From Epiperipatus broadwayi (lineage: Eukaryota; Onychophora; Udeonychophora; Euonychophora; Peripatidae), in the NCBI GenBank assembly GCA_028023455.1, contig JAQFVV010006271.1:5180366-5244365 (forward strand): a stretch of DNA of 64,000 bases, given 5' to 3'. Shown here piece after piece: positions 34,556-46,450 of this stretch. Position 1 is the first letter of the stretch; every line of letters starts with the position of its first letter. Below the pieces are notes generated by a model, which saw nothing but the letters and a program-made list of their open reading frames with translations, did no database searches and was not told where the DNA came from. The position numbers and the translations under genes are program-made.

Positions 34556-37500
34556 TGTAACCTAGTGTTATTGACACTTGGTTTACTTGGCATTATTTCT
34601 GCAGGAAAACAATGCTATTCTTTAAAGAAATAAAAAGATAAAATAACAATAGTAATAATTGATTAATAAAGTATGCTATTCACTCACTTTGGCATGTTTT
34701 GGGTGAATAACTAATAGATTTAATAACTCAATGTCATTTTTAAAGAGAGAACATGAATAATTTAATTGAGATATTAATAATTAGAGCAAATTAATATGGT
34801 ATAAAAGCTAAACAGTAATTGATTTTGGATGGGTAGAGGGGAGAGTGGATGAGTGTCTTATCATAAAGCACAATAACTTCTGGTAATTTCTTTTTGTAAA
34901 AAAAAAAAAAAGAAAGAAAAAAAATATATAATGTTTAAAGAATTATACATCACTGATTGTTAATTTAATGTATTTATTATTTTTTTTATATTGTCAAATT
35001 ACTTTGTAATCCAGGTAAATAATACTAAAACTATATGATTGTAATAGGTTTTTCCTTTCTTTTGTTTATGTTATAATCAAATGATTATTTTTCTGGAAGA
35101 GGTCGCTAAAGTAAAAAAAAAAAAAAAACAACAACAAAACGAAACAACCAATTTCATAATCAAGATCATTTTTTTTGGAAAAAAAAATATAGTCTGCTTT
35201 TAGTTTTCAAGGAAGGAACAGTGCTGAAATTTGGTAACTCAATTTTTTTCATTTTATTTTGCAGAAATAAATGTAATCAAAGTAAAATTTTAATAATATA
35301 ATGTGTGGCTAAAATTTTTTGATAAGATATCCTGATTTTCTTTGCCATCTACCTATTTAAAGACCTTTTATACTTAAAAATTTATTGTCTCGCGCTAAAG
35401 TTCAAAAATGACAGAATTAACTAAAAGAGTCACGAAAAATTCTATTATATCTAAATTAAGGAAGAAAAATGATTTCCAAGTGAGAAATAATTATTTATTA
35501 ACTTTATGTCATTTATTGATATTTTCTTGGTATAGAAAAAAAAAAAAATAATTGAAAGAAATATTTTGAAACCAAGGAAAATCAACTAGAAACATTTTCG
35601 CGCTCTTTCTCAATATTGTCTGCCTTTACAAGTAATGTAGTTACATACGTTAAAATATGTTTTATTCACCAAGAATTGTCTGGAAATAATAATAATGATA
35701 AATAAGATTAAATTATGCACCTGTATATTTTAAAAAAAAAATATATATAAAAAAAAAATATAAACTTTCTCAGAGTAAATATAGGAAAAGTTATATAGGG
35801 GCATTCTTACGGAGAAGTTACCTTTAAAAAAAAAATTTATAATTCCTAAAGTATGAACAAAACCAAATATCTTAGTGACTTAATGATAAAAATAAATGAT
35901 ATATTATATTATACATCAGTTGGAATTATTAAAACTTCATGTACACGTAAATTGACTGCAGTTATTATCATAATAATCTCTCGGAAAATTGCGCATTTTC
36001 ATCCATAAGTAAGCTAGCTAATAAGTATACGTATCGTCAATAAAAAAAAAATATTGTGTATGTTTATCGTCTATCGTCAACTGTTCGTTATGTTAGAATA
36101 TGTATATTTTATTTTCTTGGATCCCAAAATTGTAGTAGTTTAATTCAAGTAAGAATTAATCTTCAATTCTGCTATATGTTTCTTTACCTAATTTATTAAA
36201 CGCACAAAATAAGAGAAAACTTTTATTTAAAGGAAATAATACCATGCGTTTATTGTTTTTAAACTTGCTTCGTGAAATACGACTGGATAAAGCTCTTCAC
36301 CTGGACCAATTGCTCAACAGAAAAACATTTTCTAATGAGAGAGTATGCACTTGTTAATTAATGATTGTTTAAAACTAAGTTATAAATGATATGTATTTTT
36401 TTTTATATCACATAGATTAAAGTCTGTATGGTCAAGTGATATTTAATAGCCTTGTAATAACAAAGGTATGTTTTAATATAATTATTATAGGTTAAGTTGA
36501 TATTTAACACGAAAAAAAAAAAATCTATAAAATATGTTTTAATTAGTACATACAATTGTAGGTAGAAATTTTGTATGTTAGATACGTAAAAGAAAAAAAA
36601 TATTTAGATATTTAAGGGGTAAAATAAATATTGAAAATTATCAGAAGTAACTAAAAAAAAAAAATGCTATAACAAAATATTTCTTGTTAAAGTTGAAACG
36701 AATTTATACTGTATTAATTGAGGAATTTATTCCTAATTATTCTTAAATAACACATCCACTTTATTTAGTTTAAGATAGTATGCTACCAACTATTTTTGAA
36801 TGTTCCTTTATTAAAATTAAAATTATTATACTTTTATTCTATGATGTCCATTGATTTCAGATGTTGATCAAAGTATACCCGGTAACATAAGTTTATTATG
36901 ATCAGTGTATTTACTTATCCTGCCCAGATATAGCATTGGTATATGCTTAATATTCGCATAGGTAATAATTATAATGTATTTATTTTGTGGGATGAAAAAT
37001 GATCTCCCCAAAAGCTTTGTTTTCCATGAGAGGAAGATTTTAAATATAATGTTCGGGTATGTTTATAGCCCAAGTGATCGATTCTCATAGATAGGACGAT
37101 CAAGAATTTATCTAGCATTTAGTATGCTTCATTCGTTTAAATCCCAGGAGAGGATTGTATTTGGTGTGTGTTCGTTGTATGCCCAAGTAAGAGGCAAGAA
37201 ACCACCAAAATATTTTAATGTAGTAGATTACTCTACAGACCTTCGTGGTTATTCCATATTCCTCATGTGAAAATAAAGATAGCTCCACCATGGAAGGTGT
37301 TGATTATTGTGCTTAATTTTGAAAGTTCGGGCAAGATAAAGGTTATATTGGAGGTGTTAGTTCCTCAAGATCCACTTTAGTATAAATAGTGCGTTAGTAA
37401 CTAGGGTCAATATCTGTATTGTGCTGCTAAATATTGCTAGTATTTGACAAGTAAATCAATGGAGAAAGTAATTAAAATTGCGTAATTTAAAACGCTTATT

Positions 37501-38926
37501 TACTGAAGGAATATTCAAATGCAATATTTAATTCTGGTTAGTAATTAAATAATACTCATATTTAAAATTATACGTATGAATAAAATTTGTATCATAACTT
37601 AAGTTAGCATTAAGTTAAATGTAAGATGGTAAGTGTAACTTCTGATAACTGGCCTATAATTAGAATAGGTTATCCCATTAAAGACCATAAATAAAGTAAA
37701 TGTATTAGAAATAAATTTAATATTTTGCGTATTGCATATGATGGGATTAATCATTTAAAAAAAAAAAAAAAACAAAAAAAAAAAATAGTTAGTCAATAAT
37801 TTTGAATAAAAGCTTCTACAAGGTTACCAAAATTTAATAAACAATGTATTGGTAATGAAATGTACTTTTAGTTAATCAATCCATATGATTGCATACAGGA
37901 GAAGTAGTAACCTCTAGTCCATAACCAAAAGAGTATACAGATTAATGTCAGTTATATTTTATATTTTTGTATTACTATGGGATTATTGAATAAATGTTCA
38001 TATATTTTTTTTTGTGATAATAATAAATTATAGTCTTGTTAAAATTTGTTGTAGATTCATTTTTTTGTTTTTATATGCTAAATATAAGTGTTTGCACAAT
38101 ATTTGCAAAACCTTTTCTTGAGTCCGAAATCATTCCAAATTCTTAAAAACTTAATATACCAGATAAATAAAGTTAAGCAGATCGGAATATGTCATTATAT
38201 TTTAGTTTAATGATAATTATTTATGGAGTTGAAAACTTAAGACTAAACATTCACCTTTGTATAAAAAAAAAAAAAATGAATTTATTCCCAAACCATTAAC
38301 TTTGGTTGCACATTATTCCATTCCCATTTAGTTAAATTGTCTAAGTAATAAATCTTAGTTATATTATTGTGTTGTCATGGATGATGGAAGGACACAAAAA
38401 GCACCCTTGTCTTTTTATTATTCTGACTGAGATTCTAAAAAAAAAAAAAGGGCTGTGTTATTCAAAATTATACGTCATTATTGAATAGAATTATCATCTC
38501 TTTAAATAATATAGCAGTGGATATGAGAGATGAAGACACATTGAATTTAAGTAAAAATAAATGTTTCCTATAGCCGACCAGAATGCCAGTCATATGCGAC
38601 AACACAATACTGCCGAGCATTTCCTTACATGAAACAAAGAACCCTGAGATTAATATTATTATAATTATTCTTTAAATTAATAAGTGATCAATTATTGTTA
38701 TTATTACAATCGTGGCATAGCTTAAGAGAATTGAATGTACAATTGTATTATATGAAAAGTATTTTAGATCATATTGGAAAATTAATGGATATGTTGCTTT
38801 TATTTTGGTTGCCTTAACAACAACCAGAAAAATTAGTGACACAAGTGCAAATCAACTAATTAAAAATATATATTGGGTTAGAAATTTCTAAATAATATAA
38901 ATAAACTAAATATATATTGGGTTAGA
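34556..38926 (+). repeat. 3' LTR of element 1 (4371 bp)
   Basis: Almost identical to 26979-31386; most differences are in A or T homopolymer runs. It ends GGTTAGA, followed by AT repeat and the assembly gap. Confidence 0.88.
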
Positions 38927-38935
38927 ATATATATA

Positions 38936-39435
38936 NNNNNNNNNNNNNNNNNNNNNNNNNNNNNNNNNNNNNNNNNNNNNNNNNNNNNNNNNNNNNNNNN
39001 NNNNNNNNNNNNNNNNNNNNNNNNNNNNNNNNNNNNNNNNNNNNNNNNNNNNNNNNNNNNNNNNNNNNNNNNNNNNNNNNNNNNNNNNNNNNNNNNNNNN
39101 NNNNNNNNNNNNNNNNNNNNNNNNNNNNNNNNNNNNNNNNNNNNNNNNNNNNNNNNNNNNNNNNNNNNNNNNNNNNNNNNNNNNNNNNNNNNNNNNNNNN
39201 NNNNNNNNNNNNNNNNNNNNNNNNNNNNNNNNNNNNNNNNNNNNNNNNNNNNNNNNNNNNNNNNNNNNNNNNNNNNNNNNNNNNNNNNNNNNNNNNNNNN
39301 NNNNNNNNNNNNNNNNNNNNNNNNNNNNNNNNNNNNNNNNNNNNNNNNNNNNNNNNNNNNNNNNNNNNNNNNNNNNNNNNNNNNNNNNNNNNNNNNNNNN
39401 NNNNNNNNNNNNNNNNNNNNNNNNNNNNNNNNNNN
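38936..39435. other. Assembly gap of 500 N
   Basis: A run of exactly 500 N, a round number suggesting a placeholder of unknown true length. AT-repeat bases lie on both sides, so the missing sequence is probably an (AT)n tract between elements 1 and 3. Open frames read across it are artefacts. Confidence 0.98.
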
Positions 39436-39441
39436 TTATAT

Positions 39442-41285
39442 TGTAATACAACCACCGTTCGGTTATACACCAGCCACACTTAATTATGTGATCGACCATT
39501 TCACCACCGATGATGATTACCACAAGCAAGAAGCCAATATACACCCCAAAATTGAGTATATATTCTTAATTGAACACTGACATAATATAAAATATCATCC
39601 CAGCATTATATTTCCCAATTAAATGCTTCTTCTCTGCTGGGCAAATTATTCGAATCGAATAATTTGTTCTGCCCAGCGCTTGGAATATTTATAAATTTAT
39701 TATCAATTATAGCCCTTCCTTCTTTCCCTTTATTTACGATACGAAAGAACTTATTTATCCATTTCGATTGCTTTATTATTATTACTCCTCACTTAATAAA
39801 CTTGTTAGCTCGAATGACCTAGATTTAATTCACTCTAAATATTTATTTGCTTGGTAAAGAAAAGAAAAACGCAAATGACTATTTACTTCCTTTTATAAAT
39901 AAACCTTTAATTTTGCAATTCGTTATTTCTAATGACATAATAAAATCATAAAACACACACATACCTATCACACACCAACATAATATACACATAAATAAAA
40001 TAGTAAGGAATATAATTCAAATTAAACCTTAAATAAACTAGCGTAACCCAATTATTACTTTCTTATACATCATTATAGTAAAATCATAAGTTCCTTTAAT
40101 TATATTTGTCCGAAGTATTGTGCAAATTTTAATAGTTTTAGTTTCTGACTGATTTCTTTGTTCACAAATTAATTCTGACATGCATGTATTAATAATAGTT
40201 ACCTAGGTATGGAGTCCTCAATGAAGGATCAACCATCGAGTGAGAAAATTTTCCCTTCTTTTGCAGAGATGGTTGCTCGCTTTTCCGACGTCCCAGTTAA
40301 TGGAGTGAGAGTTTATAATCTTTTGGCGTGGGTTTGATTTCTTTCTAATTCCGAATTTCAGTATGTATTCATCTCTTTAAATATCCTATTACGAATCTTC
40401 AGGCAGATCTGGTTCCATAACGGCGGTCTCTTATCGGCAGCATTTTAGATGTTATAGGTAGTGAGCGAATGGTTGGACGGAGATAGACCGAGCAAACACC
40501 CGTTATTCGCCACTAGCCCTCCATGTTAGCGTACCCAACTAAGTTCGTTAACATTTGAATAATACGTCCTCGCTATTCTCTAGACAGTTTCTTCCCTTCT
40601 ATTATTTTTTTTTGTTAAGTTTTAGCCAGCAAAAGAAAACACAACCAGTTACTTCTAAATCAGCTCTGCTTATATCTCTGCTATTGTTCTATCGAATGTT
40701 ACTAATTGCCTCATTCCTTTTCATTCTTTATCTTGTACCAATCTATCTGGAATTTTTTGTACTAGTTTACATTTTTCAATTTTATAATTACAATTATTTT
40801 CTTTCATTCTTTTGATACATTTAAATATTGAATGTTACTAATTGCAACATTCCTTTACATTACTTTATCTTGTACCAATCTATCTGGAAATTTGGTACAA
40901 GTTTTACATTTTTAATTTTACAATTACAATTATTTTCTTTCATTCTTTTGATACGTGATTTTCTTATTTAACAAAGAAAGAAAGAGACGCGTTCATTATA
41001 CACCCCTCCCCTTTCCTTTCTAATCTTCAATCTTTATTTAGTTTTTTCTAATTTCTTTTAAAATAAGTTTTTAGAATCCTTTTAACTAACTTTTTTTTTT
41101 TTCATTTTAACCCTTTCACGACTTTCACATAGTTTTGAATAATTACATATTAAAACTGAGTAACTTCTTTTTTTTTTTTTTATTGGTTTTCTATTTCTTT
41201 TAACGAAACCCTTTTTTCTTTATTATTATTATTGAGGATCAATAATATATATACATACGAGACTATATTATATGTAGATATCGCA
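39442..41285 (-). repeat. 3' LTR of element 3
   Basis: 1844 bp. On the minus strand it starts TGCGATATCTAC and ends GGTTGTATTACA. Confidence 0.88.
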
Positions 41286-41302
41286 TTACACCGCTCCCTA
41301 TT
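41286..41302 (-). promoter_or_regulatory. Polypurine tract, element 3
   Basis: On the minus strand, TAGGGAGCGGTGTAA ends at the 3' LTR, matching the tract of element 2 (GGAGCGGTGTAA). Confidence 0.6.
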
Positions 41303-42048
41303 TTTTTAAGAATTAAAATCTACTGGAATTATTTCCTAAGGTCAAGCCATTTTAATTCTTAACCCCTATCTTCCTTTATTATTTTTTTTTTCTCTACTAT
41401 ATTCTTGATATTAATGTTAATGGTACCCATTTAGTATCTTTAACCTTCGTATGATGAGATTATCTTAGAGAGACAACTAGGTTAAAACTATCTGCATTCC
41501 ATTTGATTGATTTGTACTGCTCAAACACCTTTAATCTCCACCGAACACTATCCTGCAAAGAGAGTTGATTTTTAGGCCACTCCGCATTTATATGGAGTCC
41601 GATTTTGTGAACAGAATGTTTTTTTCTACAGCCTGTCCAACCTGATCTTTTGAATTCAATATATTTCAATTCTTCGTATCTTTTCAATACCTATGGGGTT
41701 TTTACCCAGTAAGACGGATAATGAGCCCAGATCTCTGCTGAGTCCTCATTCTATTTATTTATTTATTTCCTGTCTATCCTTATGTGTATAGACAAGATTA
41801 ACACACATACTCCCTTGCAGATATATATGTATGGCAAGACGGCTTGACCAAGCTCAAATGCAATCTCTACATGACTCATATCTGCACACATTTGTCTCAA
41901 ATCCAGAACCTCATTCATACATTCTCTACTCTTAGTATTTCACCATCCCCCTACATTTCCCTTATCATGTGGATTATCATGGTCAAGTCCATGGTCACTA
42001 TCCTTTAGTCATCAACAGGTGTCTGTCCTGTTACTTTCTTTTTCTTTT

Positions 42049-43170
42049 TTAGTTTCTATCTGGAGGTTCTTTCTTTTTCCGAAATAGCGTTAAAGACCGA
42101 GCATTGTATGTTCCCTTTTCTTCAACCCCTTGACCCACAACAAAAGCATTATTCCCATATCATTTTCTTATAGGATATGGCCCCTCATAAATAGGTTGGA
42201 ATTTCTTGAAGAGATTTCGCTCTGGATGACTCACAAGATGCACTCTTACCATGACTTCATCCCCTATTCTGAACTGATTCTCCCTGCCCTTTACTCTTTG
42301 TTGTCTTATCTCACCCATTTTCCTCATCTGGCTGCATGCTTGTTCTGCATCCCTTCTTCTGTTTATTGCTCTGGTTCCCACAGGTAACCTAATGTCAAAT
42401 GGGCAAGGAATATTTTTCCCAAAGTGTAGACGAATGGGTTCAAAACCTGTAGACCCCCGCTTCTCTACTATTACGGCTAGCTGGTTTACATCTATACGTA
42501 CATCATCTACCATTTTTCCTTTTTCCTGTTTTATCTCCTCCAATTTCTTTCCCTGCTCTACTTTAAACTTCTCTACTTCTCGACACACAGTTTCTATTTT
42601 ATCCTCTATATGTGCCACCCTTCCCTCTACTTTCATCAAAACCTCTTGTTCTAAATTATGTACATTTCCCATGAGTCGCTGCTCTAAATTTTCGAGTAAT
42701 TCAGCCTGTCCGTTCAGCCTTTCATTCGTGACAGAAATCTGATTTGAGGTTTGTTCGACCCTTTTACTCAACTCTTCATTTTTTATATCAAATTTGTCAA
42801 TCAACTGTTTTTGCCACTCGTCTATCATTTTCTTATTATCTTCCTTTAATTCCTTCATAAACTGTTGCTGATTTTCTATCATTTTCTTATTTATTTCATC
42901 TCTCTGCTCATCTCTTTCCTTTATCTCCTTTATAAAATGCCGCTGGTCCTCCACCATTTTCTCCAACATTTTCATTAAATTATAATTTTCTATATTAACT
43001 TTCTGATCTTGTTTATCATTATTAATTTCAATTTCATTTTCACTATTGGTTTCTATTTCTCTTTCACTATCTGTTTCTCCGGATAATTCCGTTTGTTCTT
43101 CACTGGTAATTTTTTTTGTTTCAACTTGATCGTCCATTTTTGCTTTCGATCTCGTTTGCATTGATTCCAA
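42049..43170 (-). pseudogene. In-frame gag-integrase fusion, element 3
   Basis: The frame starts MESMQTRSKAK and codes 336 aa to a TGA at about 42160; the same frame then continues another 36 codons to 42049. Residues 1-60 are acidic and 60-235 are coiled coil (KMVEDQRHFIKEIKERDEQR and following). At about residue 238 the protein switches in frame to the end of an integrase core (STGFEPIRLHFG), then GDEVMVRVHLVSHPE and IYEGPY, the GPY module. After the TGA come KGTYNARSL, as in element 1, and KEPPDRN. Capsid, protease, RT, RNase H and most of integrase are deleted. One coding frame across the deletion, broken only by one stop, is unusual. Whether any product is made is unknown. Confidence 0.85.
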
Positions 43171-43781
43171 ATAAATATTATCACTTACCGAGTAATTATT
43201 TTATTCCAACTATTATTAAATGCAATACTGTTTTATTAATTCTATTTCATATTAGGTACGTTTGCTGGACTTCCCCATCTTCATTCATTAACTCACTTGT
43301 TTATGCTGCTTTAAAGATCCCCTTAAACTTACAAACTTTTATTATTCAAATAATAAAATCTTTCCCCTCTTTTTTTTTTTTTATTTATATAATGTAGATC
43401 GTGCCTAGAAAATCTTACCCCGTCTCTTTCTCTCTTTCATAAAATTCAGTTGTCTTTTGCCCCACTTTTCTCTCTCACCAAGCGATCTTTTATTATTGCT
43501 CTCTATTTTTATCTAAATCCCCGGTCTATTCTACTGTAGCAACACATTTAAATTCTTAATTTGAAACAAAACCCATTTGTTTAAAAAAAAATTTTTCTTC
43601 CTTTTCTTTTTTTTTTCTTTTTTTTTTTTTATATAAAATATTTCTCAGTCTAAATTCGATTTTCCGATTGTTTGACTTTATTTAACCTTGCTGTATAGAT
43701 CACATATGTGTAGATCTATTTTAATCAGGGCGCTATAATTTAATTCAATCTGATTTTTACTTTGAATGTGATAAAATCCAA

Positions 43782-43798
43782 CGGACTGGCCCCCAAAA
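43782..43798 (-). promoter_or_regulatory. Probable primer-binding site, element 3
   Basis: On the minus strand TTTTGGGGGCCAGTCCG directly follows the 5' LTR, paralleling the block in element 2. Confidence 0.55.
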
Positions 43799-45673
43799 TG
43801 TAATACAACCACCGTTCGGTTAAACACCAGCCGCACTTATAATTATGTGATCGACCGTTTCACCACCGATGATGATTACCACAAGCAAGAAGCCAATATA
43901 CACCCCAAAATTGAGTATATATTCTTAATTGAACACTGACATAATATAAAATATCATCCCAGCATTATATTTCCCAATTAAACGCTTCTTCTCTGCTGGG
44001 CAAATTATTCGAATCGAATAATTTGTTCTGCCCAGCGCTTGGAATATTTATAAATTTATTCCCGGAATTATCACGGTACAGCAGGAATATCAATTATAGC
44101 CCTTCCTTCTTTCCCTTTATTTACGATACGAAAGGACTTATTTATCCATTTCGATTGCTTTATTATTATTACTCCTCACTTAATAAACTTGTTAGCTCGA
44201 ATGACCTAGATTTAATTCACTCTAAATATTTATTCGCTTGGTAAAGAAAAGAAAAACGCAAATGACTATTTACTTCCTTTTATAAATAAACCTTTAATTT
44301 TGCAATTCGTTATTTCTAATGACATAATAAAATCATAAAACACACATATACCTATCACACACCAACATAATATACACATAAATAAAATAGTAAAGAATAT
44401 AATTCAAATTAAACCTTAAATAAACTAGCGTAACCCAATTGTTACTTTCTTATACATTATTATAGTAAAATCATAAGTTCTTTTAATTATATTTGTCCGA
44501 AGTATTGCGCAAATTTTAATAGTTTTAGTTTCTGACTGATTTCTTTGTTCACAAATTAATTCTGACATGCATGTATTAATAATAGTTACCTAGGTATGGA
44601 GTCCTCAATGAAGGATCAACCATCGAGTGGGAAAAATTTCCCTTCTTTTGCAGAGATGGTTGCTCGCTTTTCCGACGTCCCAGTTAGTGGAGTGAGAGTT
44701 TATAATCTTTTGGCATGGGTTTGATTTCTTTCTAATTCCGAATTTCAGTATGTATTCATCTCTTTAAATATCCTATTACGAATCTTCAGGCAGATCTGGT
44801 TCCATAATGGCGGTCTCTTATCGGCAGCATTTTAGATGTTATAGGTAGTGAGCGAATGGTTGGACGGAGATAGACCGAGCAAACGCCCGTTATTCGCCAC
44901 TAGCCCTCCATGTTAGCGTACCCAACTAAGTTCATTAACATTTGAATAATACGTCCTCGCTATTCTCTAGACGGTTTCTTCCCTTCTATTATTTTTTTAT
45001 GTTAAGTTTTAGCCAGCAAAAGAAAACACAACCAGTTACTTCTAAATCAGCTCTGCTTATTACTCTCTGCTATCGTTCTATCGAATGTTACTAATTGCAT
45101 CATTCCTTTTCATTCTTTATCTTGTACCAATCTATCTGGAATTTTTTGTACTAGTTTTACATTTTTCAATTTTATAATTACAATTATTTTCTTTCATTCT
45201 TTTGATACATTTAAAATATTGAATGTTACTAATTGCAACATTCCTTTACATTACTTTATCTTGTACCAATCTATCTGGAAATTTGGTACAAGTTTTACAT
45301 TTTTAATTTTACAATTACAATTATTTTCTTTCATTCTTTTGATACGTGATTTTCTTATTTAACAAAGAAAGAAAGAGACGCGTTCATTATACACCCCTCC
45401 CCTTTCCTTTCTAATCTTCAATCTTTATTTAGTTTTTTCTAATTTCTTTTAAAATAAGTTTTTAGAATCCTTTTAACTAACTTTTTTTTTTCATTTTAAC
45501 CCTTTCACGACTTTCACATAGTTTTGAATAATTACATATTAAAACTGAGTAACTTCTTTTTTTTTTTTTATTGGTTTTCTATTTCTTTTAATGAAACCCT
45601 TTTTTCTTTATTATTATTATTGAGGATCAATAATATATATACATGCGAGACTATATTATATGTAGATATCGCA
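43799..45673 (-). repeat. 5' LTR of element 3
   Basis: 1875 bp. Its first bases on the minus strand are TGCGATATC, next to an AT-repeat flank at 45674. Confidence 0.88.
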
Positions 45674-46450
45674 ATATATATAATTAACTCTATGCTTGTA
45701 AAACTTTATTTTCATTACAAACATTAAAGAATCTTGGTACAAATATTTTGATTTTGACAAATATTAATTTAGTGCAACGGTTACAAGAAATGGATTTATC
45801 GGAGTGGTTTGGTGGACATTTTTTACATAAAAATATATTTATAAAAATACAATTGAGTTTCAGTTGATTAGATGATTTCAAAATATAAATTTATTTTATT
45901 TAGATATTTGACTTATAATAATTAAAACAAGGATACATTTTGATCGGCAAAATAAAACATTATTTCTTTTACATTTTCAGCAGCTAACGATAGAATATAA
46001 TGAAAACTCAATAATTGTGGGAAAGGCTTATTTCAAGAAAGAGGAAGGGCAGCTTCATGGGAAGTTGCATTTAAACTCCAACAAATAAAGAGAAAAACAA
46101 AATGTTTTATTATCGCATATCATTACGATTTATTTTGCCAAACAGGCTGGAAACTAACTGTAAGAAATGGTGGTGCTAGCATATTATCAGTGAGAGGAAA
46201 TGGCACATTTGGCCAGCATAAGGTCATTCTTCAATTTTCTATAATGATGGTACATGACAGCTTCATGCTAAAACAATACAGGGAAAAAAGGTATGTAGAA
46301 AGATTCTATGGGCCGGGCTATGACGCATCCATAAATTGCTTCATCTACTCTAACCTGCATGTTCTAAAAGTAAACATAGACTTCTTTTATGAACTAGGAA
46401 TCTAATGACAAAGCTTTGAATCCCTGGAGTGAGATACAAGTGATTCAAAG
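45674..46450. other. Unassigned AT-rich DNA
   Basis: It starts with a short AT tract, then sequence without repeat boundaries or domains. A 71-codon frame at 46190-46405 has no recognisable features. Confidence 0.5.

Larger units (their letters stand above)
26979..38926 (+). mobile_element. LTR retrotransposon 1, giant LTRs, pol deleted
   Basis: Two LTRs of about 4.4 kb (26979-31386 and 34556-38926) enclose only 3169 bp. The internal region has a lysine-tRNA-like primer site, a two-part gag (31966-34072), and the C-terminal GPY part of a Ty3/gypsy-type integrase (34119-34433). Protease, reverse transcriptase, RNase H and the integrase core are missing, so it cannot move on its own. LTR copies differ mainly in A-run lengths and a few bases, implying a recent insertion and an active helper. 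The left flank is (AT)n; the right flank is the start of an AT tract that runs into the assembly gap. Confidence 0.9.
39442..45673 (-). mobile_element. LTR retrotransposon 3, non-autonomous, minus strand
   Basis: LTRs at 39442-41285 and 43799-45673 enclose 2513 bp. On the minus strand the order is 5' LTR (43799-45673), primer site, a gag-integrase fusion gene (43170-42049), an untranslated part, polypurine tract, 3' LTR (39442-41285). The primer site, polypurine tract and gag start match element 2, but the LTRs do not align over their length. LTR copies are very similar; the left copy lacks about 22 bases near 39690 that are present at about 44060. Both outer flanks are AT repeat. Confidence 0.9.

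Noticed and set aside
38906-39544. Two long minus-strand frames
   Set aside because: They consist of the N gap.
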